Shown here: positions 34,260-45,479 of the stretch, piece by piece | Layout: each line of letters opens with the position of its first letter | Numbering within the stretch: the stretch's first letter is position 1 | Assembly (NCBI GenBank): GCA_026315105.1 | Contig: CM048750.1 | Location: forward strand, 108,345,297 to 108,409,296 | Direction of reading: 5' to 3' | DNA: 64,000 nucleotides | From: Locusta migratoria | Lineage: Eukaryota; Arthropoda; Insecta; Orthoptera; Acrididae | Position numbers and translations under genes: made by a program | The notes under the pieces: model-generated | Database searches by the model: none | What the model was told of the DNA's origin: nothing | What the model saw: the letters and a program-made list of their open reading frames with translations, nothing else

Positions 34260-36080
34260 ACTTAAAATCACCGTCTTTGGAGTAAATAATTGTTGTATGC
34301 AGTATCGTTTAAACTGATACATCATTGCACGGATGTAGGACTGTAGTGGATTTAAATTCGACTGATTAAGCAAGGTAAGAGCTGTGCGGATATAAATTTT
34401 TTATATTTAAACAGTACCGCTTGAAACTAATACGATTTTCATTCACCTACGGATGTCCACATCAAACTGTCATCCATTGGCATCTTATAAGGTGATAATA
34501 GAGGCTACAGTCTTGCAATAAAAAAAATCGCACTGCGGTGGTTTACAGTCCACTTTAGATTTTCTTGTAGTTTTAAGATTCTTTTTTGTGAAAGTAACAA
34601 ATATATAAGTAACAACGATACGATTGTGGTGCTACTATTATGGTAATATCTATGCACTCAACACGTAATATTTTCTCTGGCAGTGTTTTACAAAACAGTC
34701 AAAATATGTGATATTTGAGTTTAGCTTTGCAAACATACACTTTTTTCTTCATCTTATACCTCTTTAAAAGGGAGGTGTTGCCGTGTATTTTGTCCTCTTG
34801 CCAAAATACCGTGCTTAAGTTTCTGCTTACTGTCTCACCTTTGTTTGTGCCTTCCTGGTTTCATACTAGCTCCGGCGCAAAGTTCTGCAGAACCCAGTCA
34901 ACATTTTTTTTTTTTAAATAAGTATTCGCCATTTGATTGGAGTAATTGTACATTTAACGTACACTCACGATTCGGCCCTTTTAGTCGTCTTAAGTGTAAA
35001 ATAGATTATTAAATTTTTGCCGTGCCTCTAACTTATGTCATTATCAGGTTAGCATTATTTTGGTTTTATACAACCATTTGAGCAAATTTGTGAGGATGTA
35101 TCGAAAATGTACAGTATAGCTTTATCACTGTATATGAAGGCAACATAATAAGGCACAAAATAGTATTACGCAATTGATATATTGCCATAACACTAAATTC
35201 ATAATGTCTACCCGAAAGTTGTATATTTTCGGTTCGTTTTCACAAGTGCCATTCAATAATAGATTTACAGTAGGATGTGTTATAGGCATGACACAAAGTT
35301 TACAATTTATTGGTCATTTAAAAATGGCTAAATAGGTCATAATCATGTTTGTGATTTAAATGAACAATATTAACACTCAAGTGGCCAACTTTTCTTTAAA
35401 GTTAGTAATTAAATCTACACACTCTCTCTAACACGTCCTCTCTCTCTTTCTCTCTCTGGCTGTGTCTGTGTTATAACGCTATCTGATTACATGAGATAAC
35501 GGGATGGAAATAAATCATCAAAAATTCCCGCTCAATGTAATCTGTCAAATGACTGATATGATAAGCAATACACTGCAAAGTAGTGATAAGTATCTGAAAA
35601 AAGGTGGAATAAATATATTTTAAAGACTATAATCGGCAAATATTGATAAAGAGATTTTGTGGATACCGACGTATATAAAAATACGGCAAGGTGGTGGTTA
35701 CACACTCTGATCATTTAAATGTTCGTTTTACGATATAACTAGAGAAAAGCTGATATAGATAGCAATCCTGTCGTAATTAATAACATATCGCTAGTCTCAA
35801 CAATACCTGGTCTATGTATATGAGCGTGTATTACAAAATTAAAAAAAAAAAAAAAAAAAAAAAAATCCTCTGGTCGCGGTATTTGAATAAGAATAATGCT
35901 AATCATAGGCCTCGGAGATAAAATTTGAGATTCTCACTATCCTCCCAATTTTATGAGTGATAACGTATTGTGGTAATGATGGCGGAATATGATCCAGGGT
36001 GTGAAAATGAAGGCCAAGCTGCAGTCATTTATGAAACAGAATTACTGACGAAAAAGTGATGAAAAATCCTATTGAATGAT
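34260..36080. other. No gene recognised; poly-A run at 35842-35866
   Basis: AT-rich, with a TC-rich run near 35415-35460 and a 25-base A run. No recognised coding sequence. Confidence 0.45.
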
Positions 36081-36082
36081 GA

Positions 36083-36345
36083 CCGAGAGAGGTGGCGCAG
36101 TGGTAACACACTGGACTAGCATTCGGGAGGATGGTGGTTTAAATCCACTTCCGGCCATCCTGATTTAGGTTTTCCGTGATTTCCCTAAGTCACTCTAGGC
36201 AAACGGCGGGATGGTTCCTTTCAAAGGACGCGGCCCATTTCCTTCACCATCCTTACCCAAACAACCCGTGCATAAGTTCCGGCTCTAATGACCACACTGT
36301 GGACTAGGCGTTAAACACTAATCTTCCTTCTTTCCTTCCTTATTA
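36083..36345 (+). mobile_element. tRNA-derived SINE, type 3
   Basis: Starts agaggtggcgcagtggtaa (A-box-like), has B-box-like gtggtttaaatcc, then the body ggttttccgtgatttccctaag and ggcgggatggttcctttcaa, and ends in a TTCC-rich tail. This body is common in insect genomes. It is the only copy of this family that I see in the window. Confidence 0.85.
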
Positions 36346-36596
36346 TCTACATGTTGATTCAAAAACTAATTATTTAGGGAATTTATTTAAGTAAACCATG
36401 GCAAACTCATATCATTTTCTCCAACGAAACTGAAGAACGCCGTTTCCACTGGCGGTTGACTTAGAACAAGTGACAAAAGATAAAAGGTCCTATGGGTTTT
36501 ACCCTTTTTGATTAGAGATTAATAGACATGGGGTGAAGTAAAGATCCTTCATCAGAAGGGAGCAGCAAAAGGGGAAGTAGGACCCTATGTGTTGTT

Positions 36597-36599
<3 letters not shown>

Positions 36600-36652
<53 letters not shown>

Positions 36653-36818
36653 GTGTGTGTTGTGTGTTTGCGAACCTACGCACATCATCATTTGTTATTT
36701 ATTTTATCTGTGTTCCATTTGACGCTTATAATTCTTATATATAAAATGGTGTATAGCTGCATTGCAGTGTACTTTATGTCTTCTAAGTCCTATGCCTTCT
36801 GTCCTTAAATGTTCTCTT

Positions 36819-36866
<48 letters not shown>

Positions 36867-36958
36867 GTTACGCTGGATTTTAACATTTTAGAGTTTCATT
36901 ATCAACAGTTGCCAATAAGGTACAGAGTTGAAATATGGGTCTCAGCCCCTGCCATCTC

Positions 36959-36994
<36 letters not shown>
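36600..36994. repeat. Microsatellite cluster: (TG)n, (TA)n, (AAT)n
   Basis: TG run at 36600-36668 with TTG interruptions near its end, TA run at about 36823-36863, and AAT run at about 36958-36994. Three different repeats fall within 400 bp. Confidence 0.95.
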
Positions 36995-36996
<2 letters not shown>

Positions 36997-37431
36997 ATCA
37001 GAAGTCTCTCATCAACCACTAAGTATAGCACCAGCAATTAAAGATTAATTAAAACAATTAAGGTATTAAATCAACGGTAGGTTGTTAGAGTTTTTATGTA
37101 ACCTAAGCAACTGAACGACTGGACGAATGAACAAGCTAAACACGCAAATCTTCAGCATTATACAATGGTGTAGCCTACAATAAACGCTGTACGGCATTGA
37201 GTACCTTAGCATTAAAACATGAAACGTTCATTTACAGAAATGAAAACTAGTTCAAAATTTCTGACAAGAAGTTCCATTTAAGTCAAAATCTTAAACTTAA
37301 GTGAAATATTAATTTCTCTACTGAGAATAAGTCTCTAGCTAAAGGCACAATGTAATTTGTTTATTTTTCCGTGTTATACTAAACATGTATTTGGCGGAGG
37401 CTGAGCCAGCAGGGCTGATGACTACAGGTCA

Positions 37432-37633
37432 GCCGGCCGCGGTGGCCGAGGGGGCTGAGGCGATCCAGTCATGGTCTGCACGGCCACTACGGTCGGGGGT
37501 TCGAATCCCCCCGCGGGCATGGATATTTGTGCCGTCCGTAGTTGTAAGTAGTTCATAAGTAGTTTGTAAGCTTAGGGACTGATGACCCCGTAGTTAAGTC
37601 CCATAGACTCTACAAACATTTGAATATTTTGAT
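37432..37633 (+). mobile_element. tRNA-derived SINE, type 1, with 10-bp target-site duplication
   Basis: Full-length plus-strand copy. ctacaggtca is at 37422-37431 and 37634-37643. Confidence 0.95.
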
Positions 37634-37643
37634 CTACAGGTCA

Positions 37644-38290
37644 ATTCCGTTCGTGGGAAAAGGACGAACCACAGCGAAACGACCGAGAAGAACTTGACAG
37701 ATAAACTTGAATCACAAATACCGGGTTGTCAAACCGATATCAAACAAACAGTGCTCACGCACTATCAGTCTTAGTTTCACGTTGCTACGTCGTCTCCACT
37801 GTTCTGAAGAACCAACAAGTTACATCCGACATGCTTCCGCTCAGACCATGGAAGGAAAAATGCTTGTCAGCCCCGAGCAGACGGCCGCACTCACGGCGGC
37901 ACACACACTCCTCCGGGCAGCGCGCAAATTTCAATCAGTACAGCAATTGCAATACAACTACCCGCACTCGGAGTAGAAGTTATACAAGACTGGCACGACT
38001 CCGTATTGACAACGCTTGCCCATCCACACGGCAACCCGCCTGCCGACGGAAGCCGTCACTTGTCAACGGCCCCGAGCTACGTACTCCGCCCGCTTTCCAT
38101 CGGCCCCTACGGCGCAACTGCCGTCAAAGTCATGTGCCCACTCCAGCGTACAAAGATCCGTACAGAGCCCGAGCAGAGATAAACAGCCGACTGCTGACAG
38201 TCCACCAGCGATCCGGCTCAGGTGATTTATTAATTTCTAAAATTAATTGATTTTTCTTTCGTTACTGGACAGAATATGATAATAATATCG
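37644..38290. other. Unresolved stretch, less AT-rich than its surroundings
   Basis: 37850-38225 has balanced composition and an open frame of 174 codons (37726-38250). The translation is Ser/Arg/Thr/Pro-rich and unlike known proteins, with competing open frames on the same strand, so I do not call a gene. It may be part of an unidentified repeat. Confidence 0.4.
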
Positions 38291-38294
38291 AAAA

Positions 38295-39545
38295 GGAACA
38301 AATTCCTGGTGTTCTGCAAAACGTATTTATTGCTCACAAACCAGCTTTCGGCTTCTTAGGCCATCATCAGGTGACAACTGACTGTAGTACACATGTTTTC
38401 AAAGATGTTAAGATTTGCAAAGATGTTATCACAGACAATTGATACTTCACAGGAGAGTTCATCACAGGTACTTATTTATGAAAGTTTTTAACATTTAGAT
38501 AAAAAAATATAATAAGTATGTGTAAAGAATCAAAACTAATATGATTATTTTTGTTGAAAAGGAAGGTTGAAAATAAAACTTATTTCATTAGAGGTGTAGA
38601 GGGGAACTGGATCTGATCGTTTAACACTAAACTGACACCCTGAGCTACATGTTTATTGATTTCCAATATTTTCAGTAGTGTCATCTTTCTGCTTTTCTTC
38701 AGGGGATGTAGGATCTCACAGTTTACATCATAATCATGGCTTTCTCTGAGCAGATGTTCAGCAAAGGTTGAATCTCTCTTTTTTAACCTCCAGCTTCTCT
38801 CATGTTCTGATAATCTAATAGCTACAGCCATGCCAGACTGACCAACATACAGTTTCCCAAAATATTTGAGTGTGATCTTGTATACATCACTCTGTGATAG
38901 GGGCTGAATTTTGTCCTTACTATTGAATAAATATTTAGAAATGTTGTTTATATTTTAAATGCAGGCCTGTAATTTCGAGATTGTAACTTTCTACCAGTTT
39001 GATCTGAAAATTTACCTAAATATGGGATGACACACCAGTTTTTCTGACTACTGACTTGTTCTTGTTGGCCAGCATATAAAAGTGTTCTGATTTTTCTCAT
39101 TTTCTTCCTATTCAGTATACTGTCAATAAGGGAGAGCTATAGCCATTACTGGATGCTATATGTTTGATTGTTTGTAATTCTGATTGAAATGCAGAATCAG
39201 ATAATGGAACGGATATGAGGCGATGGGCCATGGGATGGTAAGCTGCATGTTTATGGCTGTGTGGATGCTGGGAACTAGCAGGGATAACTGTATCTGTTAC
39301 TATGGATTTTCTGAAAATACTGAATAAGTGTTTCTTTGTGTTTATGTCAATAGTAAGGTCCAAAAAGTATATAGAAGATCCTCCTAGTTTCATAGTGAAC
39401 TTAATTTTCTTGTGTTGGGAATTTAAACGTTGGAAAAAGGTATGTAATTGTCTGGTGGTACCAGTCCATAAACACATCATCCACATACCTGAACCAGTAA
39501 TCAATTTTGCACCTCAGTGTTTCCTTCTGTAAGAAAATCTGCTCA
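38295..39545 (-). mobile_element. Penelope-like retroelement, broken copy
   Basis: Minus strand. The reverse-transcriptase end shows RYVDDVF near 39490 (the YxDD catalytic box), directly followed by a one-base frameshift into LWTGTTRQLHTFFQRLNSQH (39440-39495); FLDLTIDINTKKHLFSIFRK and ASSQHPHSHKHAAYH follow. Nearer the 3' end is the GIY-YIG nuclease domain: DVYKI-like and LYVGQSGMAVAIRLSEHERS at about 38780-38890, then LEINKHVAQGVSLVLNDQIQ at 38600-38670. RT followed by GIY-YIG is diagnostic for Penelope-like elements. The terminal ~340 bp is inverted relative to the right-hand partial copy at 39546-40069. Confidence 0.9.
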
Positions 39546-40069
39546 AAATGATCCATGAAGATCTCAGATAAACATTTCTAAGTATTCATTCAACAGTAAG
39601 GACAAAATTCAACCCCTTTCTCAGAGTGGTGTATACAAGATAACATGCAAACATTGTGCAAAACTGTATGTTGGTCATTCTGGCATGGCTGTAGCTATTA
39701 GATTATCAGAACATGAGAGAAGCTGGAATTTGTTTTAGTATTAAACGATCAGATCCAGTTTCCCTCTATACCTCTACCGAAATAAGTTTTATTTTGAACC
39801 TTCCTTTTCAACAAAAATAATCCTGTAAATTTTGATTCTTTACACATATTTATTATATTTTTTATATAAATGTTAATAACTTTCATAAATAAGTACTTGC
39901 AATGAACTTTCCTGTGAAGTATCGATTGTCTGTGATAGCATCTTTGTAAATCTTAACATCTTTGAAAACATGTGTACAACAGTCAGTTGTCACCTGATGA
40001 TGGTCTAAGAAGCCGAAAGCCGATTTGTGACCAATAAATAACTTTTGCAGAACATCAGGAAGATGTTCC
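39546..40069 (+). mobile_element. Penelope-like element, partial inverted partner
   Basis: Plus-strand copy truncated at its 5' side in the linker before the nuclease domain. GVYKITCKHCAKLYVGHSGM near 39622-39682 is the GIY-YIG motif region, then AIRLSEHERSW. About 180 bp of the domain is deleted at 39731, where the sequence jumps to the 3' tail (gtattaaacgatcagatcc). The terminal part 39732-40069 matches 38295-38632 in inverted orientation, and the outer tips are ggaaca... and ...tgttcc. Head-to-head truncated partners are a known habit of Penelope-like elements. Confidence 0.85.
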
Positions 40070-41400
40070 TTTTTTATATTATTAATTTCTCTTTATATTC
40101 TGCAATATTCTGCAGTGACGAAATCTACGAAACAACATTATTGGCCGCCTTCACGCGGTATAGTTTGATCTTCTGCCGGATTGATAGTTTTTGTCAGGGA
40201 CTCCTGAACTGCTCACTCGTTGTCGATCATTTAGTAGTACACTCAGGTTCTTTAATTGTTGTTATCAGATGTCGCTGAGCTACCACGCCGGTAACCCCTG
40301 GACCACGGAGGCGGCCCCTGACGGGGAAAGTACTTGGGCTCGAACAAACACATATACATCGTACGAGAGATAATGTAAAGATCCCTTATTGCACTAGTGA
40401 CACTCCTGCATCTATAATCTCTGCAGCCGTCAGTTAGAGGCCTCTGCGTGTGCCTTGCCATATTGCACTTTGACCTGTCGGTTTGCCAGTAGGGACGGTA
40501 CAGTGTGCCTCCGAAGTTGCGTTTTGTGACATGGTGAAGCGTCAGATGGAGCGGCGATTGATGATCAATCCTGCTAAAGTATTGCGATTGGTAGAGATGA
40601 AGTTACGAAGAACCATTCTTCGTGAAGATGGTATTAGTGTAGAAGATGAATCATTCGCATGCTTTCTTGTATCTGTTATGGTACAGAAATATGAGCGTAA
40701 GTTAGATACTGTTGTAACACTAACACATAATGATGATAATAGGGATGATAATGACGAAGAACTCATTGCTAGCGGTAGTGCTGCGGTAAGAGCGGGAAGA
40801 GGCGATGGAAGCAGTGGCAGTGAATACCAACAGTCTTCCGAGAAGAAGGTTAAAGCTGCAACTATCATCACTGCTGTTGACGACATACGCCAGAGAACAT
40901 GTACGATGATTATTACATAAGTTATAGTTCAGATATCTGCATTACGTATGGTGTCTACAGTTATATCTACAGTGCTATCTGGAGCATGGTTGCAGAACTT
41001 TACAGTAAAACGACACCCACTAACACATTGAGGTGTACGTAGTGATCCTATAACCAAACGTTCATACAGATATGTTTGTTCGAGCCCATGTACTTTCCTT
41101 GTTAGTGGAAGCAAAGTAAATATGATCCGAGTCCACACATCGCAGTTGCTGAACAAATCCATCAAAACGCTGGGGCCAAACGCGCCAAGCATAAGAGACG
41201 CTTAGTGTACATATTAGATAAACGAAGACATGCATCTCTCATTTATAAGAAGTTTGATACATGGAAAAAAAGAACAGGTCATTCCATGAAACAGTTACAA
41301 TTTCTACAATGTTTCAAATAGTAGTTAACTTCAGCTATTCTGTTTGTGGTAGATGGAACCCCGACATGTTCCACTCACTGCACAATGTCAGAAATGCATA
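40070..41400. other. Unassigned stretch with one open reading frame
   Basis: Apart from the reading frame at 40531-40920, no recognised gene. A tRNA-like run (gtccaggggttaccggcgtgg on the minus strand near 40290) may be a repeat head. Confidence 0.4.
40531..40920 (+). CDS. Open reading frame of unknown function, 129 codons
   Basis: Starts ATG in MVKRQMERRLMINPAKVLRL and ends ACA TAA. The first ~70 residues are rich in Met, Arg and Leu and could form helices; residues about 70-85 are an acidic DDNRDDNDEE run, then a Gly/Ser stretch and a Lys-containing C-terminus. I do not recognise the product. No introns are evident and codon use is AT-leaning, unlike the GC-rich LRR-gene exons. A fragment of a mobile-element protein seems more likely than a host gene. 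A stretch 41130-41330 can be read as another Lys/Arg-rich segment but has stops. Confidence 0.25.
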   Translation: MVKRQMERRLMINPAKVLRLVEMKLRRTILREDGISVEDESFACFLVSVMVQKYERKLDTVVTLTHNDDNRDDNDEELIASGSAAVRAGRGDGSSGSEYQQSSEKKVKAATIITAVDDIRQRTCTMIIT

Positions 41401-41413
41401 ATATTTTGGAAGA

Positions 41414-41610
41414 TGTTCAATTGTCTGTAAATCTATCGGACCAAACTGCGTGGTCATCAGTCCGCAGCTTACAAACTACTTATACCTAGGTAAACTAACC
41501 TACGGACAAACACACACACCCATGCCCCAGGGAGGACTCGAACCTCCACGGCGAGCAACCGCGCACTCCGCAGCGAGGTGCTTTAGACCGCTCGGCTACT
41601 CCACCGCGGC
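41414..41610 (-). mobile_element. tRNA-derived SINE, type 2, with 12-bp target-site duplication
   Basis: Minus-strand full copy. tattttggaaga is at 41402-41413 and 41611-41622. Its head half (from about 41492 on) is included in the tandem unit and so recurs, truncated, at 42496 and 43499. Confidence 0.95.
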
Positions 41611-44474
41611 TATTTTGGAAGACAACGATTTAAATTAAAGTGCAACAAGTTCTTGGTAACAAATTTTAATGAATTATCTTCTCTTTGACTTCTAAAAGCA
41701 GTGGTGCTAATTTAATTTCGGACCTGGCGAACACTGAACTTCCGTAAAGCTCAGAACATTAACTGTTTTGTTACTCGAATTCCTCACAGTGTTTCCAGAT
41801 ACGCGTTGTAATCCAATACCTTTCGGCATGTTTTCTGTGATTTAAAGTTGCCAACAGTTCGATGCTGCCGACGGTAGCAATGTGCACTGGAAATATGAAA
41901 TTGTTTGTTGTAATCATGATATGAATGTCATTACTGGTGGAGCGATAGTGTAGTTCTTACTTATCGGAAATTCAGCGTTAAAAAAAAAAAAAAGAAAAAA
42001 AAACCCGCTGGGATTTGGAAATCCGAATACTTAAGTGAGATATGGGTGAGGTGGTCTACTTATTACGGTATGTAGAGACACAAACGATAACTTCAGCAGT
42101 TACTGCGAAGTTCACTGCTCTAAACAAGTTCGACGAAGTAGTTACGTAAAAAAAAACAGTTTTTTGGGAGATACATGTATGATTGTTCTCTATAAAGAAA
42201 AATCAGCACTGAATCCAATATCTCGCATTTTCAGGAGGGTTGATGCAGAAATTCTGGCACGCACCTCATGAATGCTTTTCTGTGTATGGTGTCTGCTCCT
42301 TATTTTCTCTGCATATACGAGTTGTTTTAAATGACCCCGTGTATAAAGGTGGTGAGTAATCTGGTAATCTGGTGATCTGGATGGTCACCATAGAACAACG
42401 TCGGTCAATTCAATGACCGAACAACTGTACTATCGTCTAGTAGAGGCTAAGGGCGCCGAAGTCGTGAGTACTTTGGTGCTCGTGCACCCCGCACCAAACT
42501 AACCTACGGACAAACACACACACCCATGCCCCAGGGAGGACTCTAACCTCCACGGCGAGCAACCGCGCACTCCGCAGCGAGGTGCTTTAGACCGCTCGGC
42601 TACTCCACCGCGGCTATTGTGGAAGACTACGATTTAAATTAAAGTGCAACAAGTTCTTGGTAACAAATTTTAATGAATTATCTTCTCTTTGACTTCTAAA
42701 AGCAGTGGTGCTAATTTAATTTCGGACCTGGCGAACACTGAACTTCCGTAAAGCTCAGAACATTAACTGTTTTGTTACTCGAATTCCTCACAGTGTTTCC
42801 AGATACGCGTTGTAATCCAATACCTTTCGGCATGTTTTCTGTGATTTAAAGTTGCCAACAGTTCGATGCTGCCGACGGTAGCAATGTGCACTGGAAATAT
42901 GAAATTGTTTGTTGTAATCATGATATGAATGTCATTACTGGTGGAGCGATAGTGTAGTTCTTACTTATCGGAAATTCAGCGTTAAAAAAAAAAAAAAGAA
43001 AAAAAAACCCGCTGGGATTTGGAAATCCGAATACTTAAGTGAGATATGGGTGAGGTGGTCTACTTATTACGGTATGTAGAGACACAAACGATAACTTCAG
43101 CAGTTACTGCGAAGTTCACAGCTTTAAACAAGTTCGACGAAGTAGTTACGTAAAAAAAACAGTTTTTTGGGAGATACAAGTATGATTGTTCTCTATAAAG
43201 AAAAATCAGCACTGAATCCAATATCTCGCATTTTCAGGAGGGTTGATGCAGAAATTCTGGCACGCACCTCATGAATGCTTTTCTGTGTATGGTGTCTGCT
43301 CCTTATTTTCTCTGCATATACGAGTTGTTTTAAATGACCCCGTGTATAAAGGTGGTGAGTAATCTGGTAATCTGGTGATCTGGATGGTCACCATAGAACA
43401 ACGTCGGTCAATTCAATGACCGAACAACTGTACTATCGTCTAGTAGAGGCTAAGGGCGCCGAAGTCGTGAGTACTTTGGTGCTCGTGCACCCCGCACCAA
43501 ACTAACCTACGGACAAACACACACACCCATGCCCCAGGGAGGACTCTAACCTCCACGGCGAGCAACCGCGCACTCCGCAGCGAGGTGCTTTAGACCGCTC
43601 GGCTACTCCACCGCGGCTATTTTGGAAGACAACGATTTAAATTAAAGTGCAACAAGTTCTTGGTAACAAATTTTAATGAATTATCGTCTCTTTGACTTCT
43701 AAAAGCAGTGGTGCTAATTTAATTTCGGACCTGGCGAACACTGAACTTCCGTAAAGCTCAGAACATTAACTGTTTTGTTACTCGAATTCCTCACAGTGTT
43801 TTCAGATACGCGTTGTAATCCAATACCTTTCGGCATGTTTTCTGTGATTTAAAGTTGCCAACAGTTCGATGCTGCCGACGGTAGCAATGTGCACTGGAAA
43901 TATGAAATTGTTTGTTGTAATCATGATATGAATGTCATTACTGGTGGAGCGATAGTGTAGTTCTTACTTATCGGAAATTCAGCGTTAAAAAAAAAAAGAA
44001 AAAAAAATCCCGCTGGGATTTGGAAATCCGAATACTTAAGTGAGATATGGGTGAGGTGGTCTACTTATTACGGTATGTAGAGACACAAACGATAACTTCA
44101 GCAGTTACTGCGAAGTTCACTGCTTTAAACAAGTTCGACGAAGTAGTTACATGTATGATTGTTCTCTATAAAGAAAAATCAGCACTGAATCCAATATCTC
44201 GCATTTTCAGGAGGGTTGCTGCAGAAATTCTGGCACGCACCTCATGAATGCTTTTCTGTGTATGGTGTCTGCTCCTTATTTTCTCTGCATATACGAGTTG
44301 TTTTAAATGACCCCGTGTATAAAGGTGGTGAGTAATCTGGTAATCTGGTGATCTGGATGGTCACCATAGAACAACGTCGGTCAATTCAATGACCGAACAA
44401 CTGTACTATCGTCTAGTAGAGGCTAAGGGCGCCGAAGTCGTGAGTACTTTGGTGCTCGTGCACCCCGCACCAAA
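41492..44474. repeat. Tandem triplication of a ~1.0-kb unit
   Basis: Three head-to-tail copies: 41492-42495, 42496-43498 and 43499-44474. Each begins aaactaacctacgg, inside the SINE, and ends gtgcaccccgcacc. Copies differ by isolated substitutions and small indels in A runs; copy 3 lacks about 30 bases (the cgtaaaaaaaacag... stretch near 44150). The unit's latter part (cagcactgaatccaatatc, tctctgcatatacgag) resembles a mariner-type relic also seen near 49150-49300. Confidence 0.97.
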
Positions 44475-44479
44475 TTTTT

Positions 44480-44731
44480 TGGTGTGCTCAGTACCTACAC
44501 AAAATGAGAATTATTAAATATATACAACTTATAAAAGAGGATCTATGTGTGTATTTGGGTATGTCTATGTATGTTCGACATCTCCTCCTAAACTATTGGA
44601 CCGATTTCAACCAAACTTCGTACACATGTTCCTTACTATCAGGGAACCTTCGCTGTCGAGGTAAGTTCCATCTACGACATATAAACACTCTATGTCGCCA
44701 ACCCTGAGCAGTGCTGTCTGGTGTTGTTGCA
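44480..44731. repeat. Repeat remnant upstream of the first LRR exon
   Basis: The run with tatgttcgacatctcctcct and accgatttcaaccaaacttc is the sort of sequence found in the Helitron-like copies at 14.7-19.8 kb, but no termini are visible. It ends in a pyrimidine/TG-rich stretch and ttgttgcag at 44723-44732, a usable splice acceptor. Confidence 0.35.
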
Positions 44732-44732
44732 G

Positions 44733-44795
44733 GCGGTGTCGGCGCCGGCAGCGCGGCATGGCCCGGCGGCCCCCGGCGGCTGCGGCTGTCTCGAG
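44733..44795 (+). other. Probable 5' untranslated start of the first visible LRR-gene exon
   Basis: Begins after the acceptor-like ttgttgcag. The frame of the main protein is open across it without an ATG, so it may be leader, or coding continued from an unseen upstream exon. The signal peptide starting at 44796 favours leader. Confidence 0.45.
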
Positions 44796-44799
44796 ATGA
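44758..44799 (+). promoter_or_regulatory. 13-codon upstream ORF whose stop overlaps the main start (ATGA)
   Basis: ATG at 44758 in a strong context (G at -3, G at +4) opens a frame of 13 codons, ending TGA at 44797-44799. The A of the main ATG at 44796 immediately precedes this stop, giving a 4-base ATGA overlap. Such overlaps allow termination-reinitiation and commonly lower translation; that role here is inference. Confidence 0.5.
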
Positions 44800-45107
44800 C
44801 GGGGGCGGCGGCCCGCCGGCGGCCGCCGCCGCTGCCACTGCCGCTGGTGGCGCTGGCGCTGGCGCTGCTGGCCGGGGGCGGCGGGGGCGGCGCGCGCGCG
44901 GGGGCGGAGACGGCGCCGCCACCGCCGCAGCCGCCGCTGTGCCCGCCCGCCTCCGCCACCGCCTCCTGCTCCTGCTACAACTTCGAGGACGGCCTGTACC
45001 TCGAGTGCCCCGCCGCCAACGCCACCTCTCTGCGACACGTGCTCGCACTCGTCGCCGCCCCCGTGCAGTCGCTCAACGTCTACGACCTCGACCGCTCCGT
45101 CTCGTCC
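44796..45107 (+). CDS. LRR protein (chaoptin/artichoke-like), exon with signal peptide and N-terminal cap
   Basis: Residues 1-104. The start chosen is the only in-frame ATG before a classic signal peptide: basic n-region (AAARRR), hydrophobic core LPLPLVALALALLAG and a probable cleavage after ARA at about residue 35. A Pro-rich linker follows, then the Cys-rich N-terminal cap of LRR ectodomains with Cys at 49, 58, 60 and 71 (CSCYNFEDGLYLEC). Residues 80-104 begin the first repeat (LNVYDLDRSVSS). The exon ends TCC|GTAAGT at 45107/45108, phase 0. The family acts at the insect cell surface or in extracellular matrix: chaoptin in photoreceptor adhesion, artichoke in sensory-organ cilia. Artichoke is my closer guess because the N-terminus does not resemble chaoptin's. 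The signal-peptide region is extremely GC-rich. Confidence 0.85.
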
Positions 45108-45479
45108 GTAAGTAACCTTTCTCTAGTGAAATTTGCTACTTCTGTCGTTAGGCTATTAGCTAGTCAGTGGCCGACGAAGGTGGCCAGAGTGGCGAACTGC
45201 CCCAGGCATCTCATCTTGGGACCACCTAATACATGGAGAGAACGATTATTTCGTTTTCTTAATTATTATTTTTTTTAAAGAGCGCCCTTGGCCTTCTGAT
45301 CTTGGGATTACAGAAGGTTACTTCGTAATACAGGTATTTAAAAGTGAACTGGACACCTCATTTTGTTTTGCCACCGCCCCGAGCCTCCGAAATCCATAGT
45401 CCGCCACTGAAGCAGGTTTTAAAAGGAGTTTCGATAGACACTATTGCTAATTAGGTATAGAGTACGTCCCGAACGTTCC

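Noticed and set aside
37726..38250. 174-codon open frame
   Set aside because: Low-complexity Ser/Arg/Pro composition, overlapping open frames on the same strand, no similarity and no splice context. Probably repeat sequence of higher GC content.
40531..41330. Gene made of the 40531-40920 frame plus the Lys/Arg-rich stretch near 41130-41330
   Set aside because: No splice sites or shared composition support the join.
44047..44247. 66-codon frame in the third tandem copy
   Set aside because: Open only because copy 3 lost ~30 bases that contain the stop in copies 1 and 2.
41492..44474. Satellite DNA or CRISPR-like array
   Set aside because: Only three ~1-kb units with a SINE fragment inside and no spacers; a local segmental duplication.
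44721..44795. Start of the LRR protein upstream of 44796
   Set aside because: No ATG in frame before 44796 in this exon; the signal peptide begins at 44796. A start in an unseen upstream exon cannot be excluded.
44593..45048. Long minus-strand frames (up to 151 codons) over the first LRR exon, and the alternative plus-strand frame
   Set aside because: Arg/Pro/Ala-rich shadows of the GC-rich signal-peptide exon; the plus-strand frame with signal peptide, Cys cap and correct splice phase is the real one.
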